DNA of 64,000 bases from Armigeres subalbatus. Taxonomy: Eukaryota; Arthropoda; Insecta; Diptera; Culicidae. Location: NCBI RefSeq assembly GCF_024139115.2, contig NC_085140.1, positions 431,767,240 to 431,831,239 on the forward strand. Direction: 5' to 3'. A program made the translations under genes and the position numbers. Shown piece after piece: positions 11,050-22,488 of this stretch (positions within the stretch are counted from its first letter, which is position 1; each line of letters begins with the position of its first letter). The notes under the pieces were generated by a model. It did no database searches, was not told where the DNA came from, and was given only the letters and a program-made list of their open reading frames with translations.

Positions 11050-11350
11050 TGGGAGTCAAGTCACCGCCAATTGCATGACATTCAATCTTTTGCCATTTAA
11101 ATTGATTTTTCTGTAGCTGTTGCTGCTGCTGCTGAGGCGGTTAGCGTCTGCGACGACTACGCCAGTGTTCCTCCCCATCTTGTTCTGCAGCAACACAAAC
11201 GCCACCCACTGTTCGGTTTGGAGATAGAGTCGAAGGCTCTCGTGTCTCGATACAAGCAATACTGAACGCTCCGTTAGGGGAAAATAAGTCATTTAGAGCT
11301 TTTCGATTGCCGTGTGGTTGCTGCTGCTGCTGAGCTGCAATCATCCGCCG
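11050..11350. repeat. Two short CTG/CAG runs in unclassified sequence
   Basis: GTTGCTGCTGCTGCTGAG occurs near 11117 and again near 11318, about 200 bp apart. Read on the minus strand, the right-hand run gives a five-glutamine stretch in a 67-codon frame. Both the sequence and its neighbours lack an identifiable protein, so this is treated as simple repeat. Confidence 0.5.
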
Positions 11351-13794
11351 AGTGACTCACGAGACCTGGCGCGCGCGGTGAGGAGCTATTGCGGCAAAAG
11401 TTCGATTTCGCTGCTTATTAGCGCACATTTACATAAGCATTAATGGGATTCTCTATCACGTCGCACTCGATCGCGCACTATTCTTGCTTCTTCTTGTCGT
11501 TCCGTCATCGCCGGAGTGTGGGTGGGTTGGCCAAGTGCTCTCTTCGTTAGGTTTTCGTTTTTTCTGATAGTTTCCACCCACGGCACGGCATGAAACGGGG
11601 GTAGGACGACGACGGCGCGCTGCTAAATGTGCCGCTAGTCATCAGCCTGGCCACATCAAACGACTCAAGTGGCGCTGGGAAACATCCATTTGCCTACTCG
11701 GGGTCCTCCGAGCTGCGCTAATGGCGCAACGGCAGGCGAATCCTATCTTTCTTCATAGGAGGAGACAAAAAAATACTGCGGTTGTTTGAACGTTGATAAA
11801 GCCAAGGGGCAAGCCTTCGTCGTTTTTTTTGCTAGACGACAACGAGGTTACATTTTGAGATTTTTATGATTTGTCGCAAAATGGAATGGGTAATGGAAAA
11901 TGTAAACAGAATTGTGAAACGATTAGTGCCACCTACTTACACAGTCAGTGTTGCGATGCAGAGTGTGGTCTGATTTGCGTAGCATCATCGTTCTACATTT
12001 TGTGACTGAGAAAATCCTTTTTCATTAGTTTATTTGAAAAGTATAATTAAAAATATCTTACCTACAGCATTTAAAACATAGGCAGACTATGATGGTGACT
12101 TGTCATAAAAAGAAAGGTTATAGGAAAGAACGAGACTTGTTACGTAGTTGTTTGGTTCGATTCAAATTAAACAATAAGTGTTCCCTCGAACAATTCTAAC
12201 AAAAAGCAGTGTTTTTTATTATTAATTGCCTTGGTGTATGTTTGTACTGACAAATGAATTTATTTATCCGGAAAAGGATGATGATTAATTGTATATTTGC
12301 AAGGAACATATAATTTCTCTAGTAAACATGAACATGGAGTTAATGAACCTCACAAAACAAATGATTTCTCCCGTATGATAAATAAAAGAAACAAGACAGT
12401 ACCTCCTCAAAGAAGTAATCAACCTTCATCGTCCTCGGCAAAATGTTTGATCGATAACGACTATCATACACCTGGGTGGTCGCGTCGTCCCTCAGTAAAA
12501 ATAAATCCTGACGTTTATTGCTGCACACCTTTCCGTCTTGTACCTTTTGATGTGGTCTGTAGTAAACCGTAGCACAGTGAACACCTGCTGTCGTTCCGAA
12601 AACAGAAATGGGCAATTTCTTCCCTAAAAGCATGGATAATCCACGCGTTGTCCATCGATGCCGAAGTGCTGTCGTTAAGATACTTCCCGAATTGGTTAAT
12701 CACCGACTGGCGAGGACCCAGCTGACGCTTTCTTTGAGTTGACGACAACCGTAAGCATGGAGCATCTCTCTTAAGATTGACTTCAGATGGTAGGTAATCA
12801 TCATTAGAGCCAAGGTGGTGCTACTCAATGGTGATTGTAGGCTGGTTTCGAATCCTCGGGGTAATCGCATTCAGTCATCGAAGAGTGTCTGATGGTCATC
12901 ACTCCAGTTTTTAGGAACACTTTGTGCCGCCATTATTAGGCCCAGCACACGATTCAGGGTGATTCACGACGAGTGATTGTACAGACATTTACGACATTTT
13001 GCGTCAACAAGCCTCCGGCTTCTGAACAGAAAGTTGTGTTAAAGCGAATGAAAAAGTCTGGGATTAATCCACCTATTGCGATTAGTTAGAATTTAATGTA
13101 ACTCAGACTGATCATTTTTAGGTCTTGTGAACTTTGGTTACACTTTTGGAAATCTTCTTAGATTCGCACTAAATAATACCAACATTTGGATTAACTGTAA
13201 GACCTTTCAGTACGCTGAGCCTACTGCAAAACAAGTAAAACTTTATTAAACACTTGGATGGGGAAGCCCATTGGGGCAGCAAATCTTCCGAAATTGGAAC
13301 AAATGACACTTCTCCACCCCCGTCACGCGTCACTGTTGTCATCAATTTCATCGCACTGGCTGTCAACTCGATATTTGACCTCCTTCTGCTGCTTCTGTTG
13401 GCGAACAACGACGAAGGGTCTAGCACGTTCGGAAAAAGGGAAGAATAATCGTGTCAAGATCTTTGACACTGGCGATGCTTCATTTATCAATCGGCTGCTC
13501 TCCCTCCCGTCTACCGTTCGTCGCAGGCGCTGGTAGAAGAGTTTCCACTTGTTTTCCACATCAATTGGCAGATTTATCTGATTCAAGCGTTTCAAACTGT
13601 TCCAAATTATCCGTCGAAATGTTCTTTTCATGATTTTTGTTGCAGAAGAAAGAGCAATTTTACTTTAATGTCGATTCTGAAGGCAATGATTTGATCTTTA
13701 AGAATGGTACAAAACCAAAACGAAACTCAAACATTTTTTAGGTTCTGCCATTTTTCTTGTATTTATGTTGTTCTTATGTAGTGTCTCATGTTAA
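11351..13794. other. Unclassified sequence
   Basis: Mixed sequence with a G+C-richer part (about 11350-11760) and A+T-rich parts. Short overlapping frames at 12297-12748 and 13169-13633 on both strands match nothing I recognise. Confidence 0.45.
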
Positions 13795-14723
13795 ATAAAA
13801 AAAAATCTTGAGAAATCCCTTTTTTTTCGATGAAATTCCGAAGAATTCTTTAAAAAAATCAGAAGAATTTCCCATGGAAATGCCGAAGGATATTATTCCC
13901 AGAAAATTCCGAAAATGTTTCCAAGGAAATTCCGAACAATTTCCCAAGAAAATTCCGAAGAAAAGCCGAACGAAATTCCAAAAAAAAAATTTCCATGGAA
14001 ATTCCGAAGAAATTCCGAAGAATTTCTCGAAGCAATTCCGAAGAATTTCTCGAAGAAATTCCGAAGAATTTTCCGAAGAAACTCCGAAGAATTTTCCAAG
14101 GAAATTCAGAAAAGTTTCCTAAGGAAATTCAGAAGAATTTCCCAAGGAAATTCAGAAGAATTTCCAAGGAAATTCGGAAGAATTTCCCAAGGAAATTCGG
14201 AAGAAATTTCCAAGGAAATTCCGAAGAATTTCCCAAGGAAATTCCTAAGAATTTCCCAAGGAAATACCGAAGAAATTCCCAAAAAAAATCCGAAGAATTT
14301 CTTAAAAAATTCCGAAAAAAATTTCTTAAGAAAATTCAAAAGAATTTGTCAAGGAAATTCCGAAGAATTTCTCAAGGAAATTCCGAAGAATTTCCCAAGG
14401 AAATTCCGAAGAATTTCCCAAGGAAATTCCGAAGAATTTCCCAAGGAAATTCCGAAGAATTTCCCAAGGAAATTCCGAAGAATTTCGCAAGGAAATTCCG
14501 AAGAATTTCCCAAGGAAATTCCGAAGAATTTCCCAAGGAAATTCCGAAGAATTTCCCAAGGAAATTCCGAAGAATTTCCCAAGGAAATTTCGAAGAATTT
14601 CCCAAGGAAATTCCGAAGAATTTCTCAACGAAATTCCGAAGAATTTCCCAAGGAAATTCCGAAGAATTTCCCACAGAAATTCCGAAGAATTTCCCAAGGA
14701 AACTCTGAAGAATTTTCCAAGGA
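13795..14723. repeat. 23-bp satellite, AAATTCCGAAGAATTTCCC type (first array)
   Basis: Degenerate up to about 14100, regular from about 14350. The unit is AAATTCCGAAGAATTTCCC plus AAGG. Each unit contains a perfect stem GGAAATT/AATTTCC around CCGAAG. Read on the minus strand it aligns with the 24-bp unit of 4430-9390 at about 18 of 23 positions, so the two are related and inverted relative to each other. A 23-bp period gives 23-residue protein-like repeats in all frames, which are not genes. Confidence 0.93.
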
Positions 14724-14842
14724 AAGGAGACTTCAGAGCCTCTTGAAGGGAGGCTTCCGAGCCTCTTGAAAGGTGGCTTCCGAGCCTCTTGAAAGGAGGC
14801 TTACGAGCCACTTGAAAGGAGGCTTACGAGCCTCTTGAAAGA
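14724..14842. repeat. 23-bp satellite, GGAGGCTTCCGAGCCTC type (short block)
   Basis: Five units of GGAGGCTTCCGAGCCTC plus TTGAAA inserted between two arrays of the other 23-bp satellite. It begins with the marker AAGGAGACTTCAGAGCCTC at 14724, which recurs at 15295. Confidence 0.92.
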
Positions 14843-15294
14843 AAAAATTTCCAAGGAAATTCAGAAAAATTTCCCAAGGAAATTCAGAAGAATTTCCCAA
14901 GGAAATTCAGAAGAATTTCCAAGGAAATTCGGGAGAAATTACCAAGGAAATTAGGAAGAATTTTCCAAGGAAATTCGGAAGAATTTTCCAAGGAAATTCC
15001 GAAGAATTTCCCAAAAAAAATCCGAAAAATTTCCCAAAAAATTCCGAAAAAAAATTCTTAAGAAAATTCAAAAGAATTTCTCAAGGAAATTCCGAAGAAT
15101 TTCTCAAGGAAATTCCGAAGAATTTTCCAATGAAATTCCGAAGAATTTCCCAAGGAAATTCCGAAGAATTTCCCAAGGAAATTCCGAAGAATTTCCCAAG
15201 GAAATTCCGAAGAATTTCGCAAGGAAATTCCGAAGAATTTCCCAAGAAAATTCCGAAGAATTTCCCAAGGAAATTCCGAAGAATTTCCCAAGAA
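14843..15294. repeat. 23-bp satellite, AAATTCCGAAGAATTTCCC type (second array)
   Basis: A shorter duplicate of the first array. Landmarks at 14101 and 14325 recur at 14856 and 15057. The duplicate lacks a whole number of units relative to the first copy. Confidence 0.92.
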
Positions 15295-16575
15295 AAGGAG
15301 ACTTCAGAGCCTCTTGAAAGGAGGCTTCCGAGCCTCTTGAAAGGTGGCTTCCGAGACCCTTGAAAGGTGGCTTCCGAGCCTCTTGAAAGGAGGCTTCCGA
15401 GCCTCTTGAAAGGAGGCTTACGAGCCACTTGAAAGGAGGCTTCCGAGCCTCTTGAAAGGAGGCTTCCGAGCCTTTTAAAGAGAGGCTTCCGAACTTCTTG
15501 AAAGAGGCTTCTGAGTTCTTGAAAGGAGGCTTCTGAGTCTCTTGAAAGAGGCTTCTGAGCCTCTTGAAAGGAGGCTTCTGAGCCTCTTGAAAGGAGGCTT
15601 CTGAGCCTCTTGAAAGGAGGCCTGAGCCTCTTGAAAGGAGGCTTCTGAGCCTCTTGAAAGGAGGCCTGAGCCTCTTGAAAAGAGGCTTCCTGAGCCTCTT
15701 GAAAGGAGGCTTCTGAGCCTCTTGAAAGGAGGCTCTGAGCCTCTTGAAAGGAGGCTTGAGCCTCTTGAAAGGAGGCTCTGAGGCCTCTTGAAAGGAGGCT
15801 TGAGCCTCTTGAAAGGAGGCTGGAGCCTCTTGAAAGGGAGGCTCTGAGCCTCTTGAAAGGAGGCTTCTGAGGCCTCTTGAAAGGAGGCAGGCCTCTTGAA
15901 GGAGGCTTGAGCCTCTTGAAAGGAGACTTCTGAGCCTCTTGAAAGGAGACTCTGAGCCTCTTGAAAGGGAGACTCTGAGCTCCTGAAAGGAGGCTTGAGC
16001 CTCTTGAAAGGAGGCTTCTGGAGCCTCTTGAAAGGAGGCTTCTGAGCCTCTTGAAAGGAGGCTTGAGCCTCTTGAAAGGAGGCTTCTGAGCCTCTTGAAA
16101 GGAGGCTTCTGAGCCTCTTGAAAGGAGGCTTCTGAGCCTCTTGAAAGGAGGCTTCTGAGCCTCTTGAAAGGAGGCTTCTGAGCCTCTTGAAAGGAGGCTT
16201 CTGAGCCTCTTGAAAGGAGGCTTGAGCCTCTTGAAAGGAGGCTTCCGAGCCTCTTCAAAGCAAACTTCCGAGCTTCTTAAAATAAGGCTTCCGAGCGTTT
16301 TGAAAGATGGCTCTCGAGTCTCTTGAAAGGAGGCTTCCGAGCCTCTTGAAAGGAGGCTTCCGAGCCTTTTGAAAGAAGGCCTCCGGGCCTTTTGAAAGGA
16401 GGCTTCCGTTCCTCTTGAAAGAAGGCTTCCGAGCCTCTCGAAAGAAGGCTTCCGAGCCTCTCGAAAGAAGGCTTCCGAGCCTCTTGAAAGGAGGCTTCCG
16501 TTTCTCTTGAAAGGAGGCTTCCGAGCCTCTTGAAAGGAGGCTTCCGAGCCTCTTCAAATGAGGCTTCTGTGAGCT
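15295..16575. repeat. 23-bp satellite, GGAGGCTTCCGAGCCTC type (long array)
   Basis: About 55 units. Regular at 15295-15480 and 16070-16250, irregular in between (units shortened to GGAGGCCTGAGCC, GGAGGCTTGAGCC and so on). From 15480 most units read CTTCTGAGCC instead of CTTCCGAGCC. Each full unit has the perfect stem GAGGCT/AGCCTC around TCCG. Decays at 16250-16575. Confidence 0.93.
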
Positions 16576-16940
16576 TCTGGAACTTTATGTGGAGAATCGC
16601 TGATGTGTTGTTCAATTACTCGGGAATTCAAATATCCGATGCAGAGATGATTGCTGATGGTTTGCCTCATTGTGTTGTTGCTTAGTTGTTATTAGATTTA
16701 TTAGAGCATTCGATAGAAATGATGTTTGAAAATATGGAGGATTCGTCGGTGGACGAACCGTTTACAGATCTCCGTGATTGTCAGTTGCAAGAGGGTAGAC
16801 CATTGTACTACTTTTGTTTTTTTTTCTACTGCGGCTATCAAACTGAAAAGTAATCGTTTCGTATATATACCGATTCGACAAGTTTGCCCTCATATAAAAC
16901 ATTTAATTCGAAAATTGTACTGGAATAAACTTCTTCCATC
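16576..16940. other. Unclassified sequence
   Basis: A+T-rich sequence following the satellite. The 82-codon frame at 16726-16974 ends in a SINE-like tail reading and is not supported as a gene. Confidence 0.45.
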
Positions 16941-17006
16941 AGCTGGATTTGAACTCACCATGCCAGTACGATAGACACGTGATTTTCCGGCGGAACTACA
17001 AATGAA
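16941..17006 (-). repeat. Possible tRNA-derived SINE head
   Basis: On the minus strand, TAGTTCCGCCGG is followed about 30 bases later by GAGTTCAAATCC, which resembles a degenerate A box and B box of an RNA polymerase III internal promoter. No clean cloverleaf can be drawn and no second copy was found in the window. Confidence 0.35.
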
Positions 17007-18620
17007 GAAAGCACAGCTTTTAGGAAGACGACCAGTGCGTTTGCTGATGTAGAATCGATTTATGCAACAAAAGTAACGTGTCGAAGAAATATATCTAAAT
17101 ACCTATACATTGTACATTGTAGTGCAGGACACCCAACCAAGCGTGTGATTTCGGATTCAGTATCTATCAGTATCAATCGGTTTACTCTTATTTTAAATAT
17201 AGCGTGCTTACTTTACTTTGAATTTTTAGATCTTTTTCTGGACAAATGTAACTGAAAAACATAAGAAGCAGAAGCAGAATTTGCTTAGATTTCAAAGAGA
17301 ATAAAAATGGAAATGTCGAGGACACTCTAAATAGAAGAATCATATGAGGAATCCGTAAATCTTGGATTGAAGTTATTCACAGAAGAATTTTAAGGATTCT
17401 GAATGCAGTCCCGATATTGTAAACACGTTGTTCGATAAATTCAGAAGCTTTGAAAAAACGTTGACCCTTCTCAAAGTTGTCAGATATTAATCAAATATTA
17501 AACACTAGAAAATTTGTTTTAAAAGTACTTATAATCAACATATAAGATCCTCTGCCTCTGAATACTCTCTAGAATTCAACCACATTATTTCTGAATGGAA
17601 GACTTGATTATATACCCTAAATCATTTCTAAGCAATCCAAACTTGAAGTATACGTACAAGCTGTATATAAACAAAACCTGAAACAATTGAAGAAGTAATT
17701 GCTTACTCACATTGATACAATTGAATCTTGAATCACAATGTACGTCAGTCAAATAGTAAAATTATTGCTACTCACAACTAATCAGTAATTGGAAAATGAT
17801 ACATATTTCCCCATAAGTATTTTGCAGTTATTTGCATATCATCTCAGCAATGCTGTGTACAACATAGCAAAACATCTCAGAAATGGAATCTAATTCCAGT
17901 TATTTCATACCACCTCAACCCAACCCAGAGAGCGGAAATGCGTTGCTCTATATTCTGAACTCCTCTGAAAACCGTACTACCAACAAATATCGCACACCAT
18001 TCACCAACCAAGCCAACAATCCCCCGAACTCCATTATCAAGTTAACTGGCAGTGCTATCACTTCCCCGCAATCTAGCAGCAGTTGCACTTTCTTGACGGC
18101 GAGGCACACACAGGTAAAGTGTCAGCAATAATCTGATATGGCACCTCTCATACTCTCCATCTCTGGTGTCTCGGAGTGTGTTAGTGCATAAGTTTTGCAT
18201 TGGGACCACAGGGCGTGCTTTTCATCCAGACAACAACAACATCAACAATAGCTGGAAGGTACCTGACTGGGTTGGATTGGGTGGCGACGGAACTCAACGG
18301 TTGAATATCGCCATACTCTACCGAGTAACTCGGATTGCAAAACAGGCAACCACCCAACCAGAGCTCGAGATGAGCAAGTGTTGATATGTGTGTGCGACGG
18401 TCGGTACTGCGGTGTGCTCTTTGGCCCCTGTCCGACTATCTGTCTGGTTGCCGCTGCGCTGCTGCGTCAACCACTAAGCAACATCGCCGCTGAAATTCGA
18501 AATTAAATGAAGTGATATTCATTCTCCCGACGGACCGACCGACCGGGGCCTCGCTTTTCCGGAGTCCACTTTCCGCAAATAACAGGTCACGGAGGCGAAC
18601 GGTGGCGGCGTGGCGCGGTG
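17007..18620. other. Unclassified sequence
   Basis: A+T-rich to about 17880, then more balanced. The short frames at 17883-18131 and 18166-18384 are not recognisable. No element ends seen. Confidence 0.45.
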
Positions 18621-18627
18621 CCGGTGG

Positions 18628-18652
18628 TGACCAGTCAGTCAGTCAGTCAGTA
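18628..18652 (+). repeat. CAGT simple repeat
   Basis: CCAGTCAGTCAGTCAGTCAG, five tandem CAGT tetramers followed by TAG. TCAGT resembles the arthropod initiator, but nothing else supports a promoter. Confidence 0.8.
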
Positions 18653-18659
18653 GAGTGTT

Positions 18660-20030
18660 GCTGCTGTTGCACCCGATTTTAAGCGAGTTTTAGGTGGTCT
18701 GGTTTTTGCGGTATCAACACAACTTTATCCGACACTAGCCGGCCAACCGCTTAGCAACACCGCTTTGGGGATATGGACAGGGGGTATATGAATTGTTTGT
18801 ACATTTCGAAGGTGTGTATAAGGTGAGTCAGTAATGCAGAATCTCTGTAAGTAACGATGAAGTCGAAGGCGATAACTGGCTGCATCTCAAACGTAGATAG
18901 TCTGGGTAATTTAATTTCAAACTGAACGAAATAATTGTTACATTAAACAATTATGTTTGGATACTTTCTTGACGCACTGTGGTATCTGAATTTCGAAGCA
19001 AACTTACTGCCACAATTCCGTCTGTCGGATAAGAGAACTGGTCATACTACAGTAGGTAATTTATTTCACTATATTATATCACAGTACACATGAAGGAACC
19101 CCCGGAAACAGGCAACGATGGCAGCGCGTCTCCAATTCAACCGAAGATGGGAATTGTTCGTGTAGTTATAATCCGATTATTCTCGCCTTCATACTGGAGT
19201 GATTCGAGGATTTACGCAGGGATTTTTCTCCTTCTTTTCGGTGCTGCGATTCTCGGATAAATGAGGGCATAATCAAGCAGACGGAGATTATCGCCTAGAA
19301 GATGGGAATGCCAATGTAGAAAATATGTTCTTTCATAGTAAAGTCCCGCTACAATTGTAGTCAGATATGGAAGCCGATGTAATCCAACTTTGAGTATTTG
19401 TGTATAAAATGGATCCCTGATAAGTATTTATTAGAATGGCCCAGCCAAGTAGTAGTAGAAATAAGTTGTCGAAGCTAATAGGGCTCCCCCCTGGATTTCG
19501 CCTTGACAAAAATAAATCTCCGAGAATTAAAATAGGGATGACATTAATTTTATCGCGTATCAGAGTGAACGATGCCTACCGACTAACTGATAATCCTTCC
19601 TGTGTTTTTTTGCAGAGACGCAGAGGTAAACACAGTCTTCAAATACCAGAAATAAGCTACTAATATTCCTTTCCTATTTCATACTGAATACAGTTTTGAC
19701 TCTAATTCCGAATATGACGCATATTTTGAACACACGCTTTTAAATGGCTATTTTAGCTTTATTAGTGTAATTTTTCTCATAGGATTTTGTATTCATTTGT
19801 AATCTCGATCCTCAGAACTGAAAACTGAGGAAATTTTCAGTTTTAGAGTCATGTTCGGGATTTGAGCCATAACGGTAAAAGGATGTGGCTGGTGCCTTTA
19901 TTGATCATTGGAATATTTGAGTCACTAAAACTTGCATACTGAAAATGCTTGAACAATCTCAGCCAATCATTCAGTTGATTCTTTGTGCAATTCCACTGAT
20001 TCTGATTAATCACGAAGGTAAGCTAAGCTA
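18660..20030. other. Unclassified sequence
   Basis: No gene or repeat recognised. The short frame at 19436-19663 has no recognisable homology. Confidence 0.45.
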
Positions 20031-20270
20031 CTAGGTGACCCGGCAGAAGTTTGCTTGCATAGAAGGCAAAAATGCGCGTTATGAACTGTCCATGCAAAAT
20101 TTTAGTTTTCCACGGGTTACTCAACCTTACTCATGATTTTCGCATGAGAAAATATCATTGACCCATCGGAAACGATAATGAACATAATTGCTGAAGGAAT
20201 GAAGAAAATCTATCCAGCCGTTTTCGAGTTATCCGGATAAAAACACATACCTTTTCATTTTTATATACAC
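20031..20270 (-). mobile_element. Short Helitron-like element, minus strand
   Basis: On the minus strand it starts near TGTATATAAAAATG, contains ATCCGGATAACTCGAAAACGG (a common Helitron subterminal phrase), and ends TGCCGGGTCAC then CTAG at 20034-20031, followed by T. This matches the CTAG end, G+C hairpin and A/T insertion context of Helitrons. At about 240 bp it is non-autonomous or truncated, with the 5-prime edge uncertain. Confidence 0.6.
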
Positions 20271-20290
20271 AGGGCGGACTCGATTATTCG
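20271..20290 (+). mobile_element. Solo terminal repeat of a DNA element
   Basis: AGGGCGGACTCGATTATTCG matches in reverse complement the end at 34907-34928 (CGAATAATCGACTCCGCCCT). No partner end was found within the next 1.2 kb, so this may be a solitary or truncated end. Confidence 0.5.
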
Positions 20291-21546
20291 AAGGCTTGAT
20301 TAACACAAAGATAAAAATATTAGCCGTGATTGGCACAACAGAACACTAGCCAGACTGATATTTCCAAATAAAACAAGGAAAGTTAAATCAAAATATAGAT
20401 TTTTTAACATTATTATTTGAAATCATCATAACAAATGATACAAACGACGTACAACACTTGTTTTTTTTTCAGCAAAATGCTTCAAAACTGAATAAGGAAC
20501 AACTTTCTAGAACACCGCACAATGCTAACATTAGAAATGTAGAAGTTAAAAATTTATCTCAAAATGCAGTGGGACCTATTGGATCAAACTTCAAAATAAA
20601 GCTTCAATAATCAGCTTTGACTTTGCGGAAGACACTTTGTTCCTAAAATATCATCTTCAAGGTGATTTTTTTCCTTTCCTTTTTCCTTATAATTTCCCGG
20701 CGTTGCCCATCGTACAATGGTTCTGTAAAGTTTTGACTAAATTTGGCTAGTCGCCACTAAAATCGAGAGACACTTTAGTGATACCTTGACAACAGGGTGA
20801 ATTTAATTGAAAAGGCCTCTATCCATCGAATCGCCTGCATATTCCTCTTATCGAGACATTTTGACCAATCTTAATCCGAAACAAAGAAAGTCTTGAAAAG
20901 TGATTCGGGTGATGTAGAGGTCAAGAAATGGTGAAATTAAATGGCCGCTCAATGGCCGAAAAACTTCTCATCTCATAAAACCAAAGAAGTAAACGCATTG
21001 TTTGAAGCATTAGTTCTAATTACAGTTGAAAATAATATAATAAGACGATAGACGATAAGGGAGACAACATTCTCTTACAATTGTTACAAGCCACGAAAAC
21101 AAGCTCATCAGGACCTGATACAAGTACGATGAAAAGAGAATCGGAGGAGCAGCCCACAAAGATAAGCTCATTTGTTTAGTTGTTGGAGAGAAAGATTGTT
21201 TCGCAAAGCCTGTGTAAAAAAAGTCAAAATGCATCATCAGCAGCAGTGCCCTCGCAATGGAGCTTTTTGAAAAGGAATTTATCATGGAGTATATTGTTCC
21301 TGAAAGTGTAACAAAAGACCTCAAATTTGACTGTTTAACTTAACTTAACCGAGCAATCCGGAGATAAAGCTGATATTTTGTGATCAGATGTTAAGTGAAT
21401 CGAGCAAAAGCATGAACTTAGTTAGAGTCGGAAACAATCAAAATTATTTTAAGTTTTCTGTATTCTAACAAGTATTACAAAAATTGGAAGTAATATTCTG
21501 ACTTGCCAAAACCGATTATTGGATATGATTTTAGAACCTGGAAAAA
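20291..21546. other. Unclassified sequence
   Basis: A+T-rich. The 102-codon minus-strand frame at 21016-21324 is not recognisable. No repeats seen. Confidence 0.45.
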
Positions 21547-21840
21547 ACGAGCACGGTGGTCTATTGGCTACCGCTTCTGCCTTTTAAGCAGGAGATCATG
21601 GGTTCAATTCCAGGCTCGTCCCTTTCCTACTTTGTATTTCTATCTTAGTTCTATCACGTTCTACCAAAACGATTCCTACTGTTATAACCTTCCACACAAT
21701 CCCAAAACCTTCCGTGGCACCTATGAGAGGTCGTTGAGTTCTCTGCATCTTTCTTAAGTATGTGTCCAACTAACCATCCTTCCCCTTCCTCAGCATTCGC
21801 AAGGACGTGGCCAGGACAGATCTCGACTATTGCAAATCTC
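21547..21840 (+). repeat. tRNA-derived SINE-like module (copy 1)
   Basis: The head (21547-21619) has a tRNA-like A box TGGTCTATTGG, an anticodon arm TCTGC-CTTTTAA-GCAGG (UUU in the loop) and a B box GGTTCAATTCC. The acceptor stem and T stem do not pair well, so it is not a working tRNA. The head and the following CCTACTTTGTAT and CCTTCCCCTTCC motifs also occur in the minus-strand copy at 54280-54880. The 3-prime limit is approximate. Confidence 0.6.
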
Positions 21841-21942
21841 AGAAATTTTTAACCCGGATTTCGAGTAGACATTTCCCACTGAAATCCAAAGAATTTTACT
21901 TTGAATTCAGATTTTTGACTGGGAAGGGCCGTTTGATCGAAG

Positions 21943-22124
21943 GTCACAGAGCCCAAAGCTGTGCGTCCGAATATATCATTTGGCCAAACAAATCATTTGG
22001 GTGGAATAGCCATACGCCCAATAGTGTTGTTCGGCGGATCAGATATTATTCAAACATTGGAAACTGATAGTGAGCATATTCAACCAAAAACAGTCTTCTT
22101 CAGCAAAAAAAAACTAGCTTATTC
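21943..22124 (+). repeat. Direct repeat of about 180 bp (copy 1)
   Basis: Starts GTCACAGAGCCCAAAGCTG and ends AACTAGCTTATTC. It recurs at 22489-22662, a 546-bp offset at the start, with about ten differences. It contains GGCCAAAC-type decamers. Confidence 0.85.
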
Positions 22125-22359
22125 GCGGTGTTGAACTTAATCTGTAGATTGAAAAAAAAATTCTTTAATAAAGTTAAGAGCTTTTCGAAATTTTAACAAG
22201 AAATTGTATGGAATTTTCATGGAGATCATTGGTATCTTCACGAAACATTCTTAGTTTCAACGTGATGTTGTAAAGATCTATCAGGATTATACGGATTATA
22301 CGGAAGTTCCACTGAATCTTCGAATCTCAAAATTTTGTGGACTTCTTCAAATTTGAATC
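22125..22359. other. Unclassified sequence between direct repeats
   Basis: A+T-rich sequence lying between the two copies of the 180-bp repeat. Nothing recognised. Confidence 0.4.
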
Positions 22360-22487
22360 GGCGTGAAAATTATAGATCAGCGGCGTGACAAATTTTAAAC
22401 GGCGGCGCGCCGATGCAAAAATGTCGGCGGCGGCGTCGTGCCAAAAACAGTCAGCGGCGGCGGCGTGGCGCGGCGGCGCACACCTCT
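22360..22487 (+). repeat. CGGCGG-rich repeat ending in CACACCTCTA
   Basis: Dense CGGCGGCG and GGCGTGGCG blocks separated by short spacers. Related triplet-rich stretches with GCACACATCTCTA occur at 34765-34820, and reverse-complement-like CGCCGCC stretches at about 56985-57040 and 60360-60400. Probably one dispersed family. Confidence 0.6.
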
Positions 22488-22488
22488 A

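Noticed and set aside
11056..11344. A polyglutamine-containing coding exon on the minus strand
   Set aside because: Only a five-residue glutamine run from a CTG repeat in a short frame; no flanking protein similarity or convincing exon structure.
13795..14723. Tandem heat-shock elements in the AAATTCCGAAGAATTTCC units
   Set aside because: GAA and TTC blocks are separated by one base rather than the two needed for alternating nGAAn units.
13795..16575. Short palindromic repeats resembling a CRISPR array
   Set aside because: The units are head-to-tail with no unique spacers, and the DNA context is that of an insect genome.
13808..16615. Open frames with 23-residue repeats across the 23-bp satellites
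   Set aside because: A 23-bp stop-free unit yields the same 69-bp super-period in every frame. These are translation artefacts of the repeat.
21547..21619. A tRNA-Lys (UUU) gene
   Set aside because: The anticodon arm and B box are good, but the acceptor and T stems contain several mismatches, and a diverged sister copy with a different loop exists at 54.8 kb, so a SINE head fits better.
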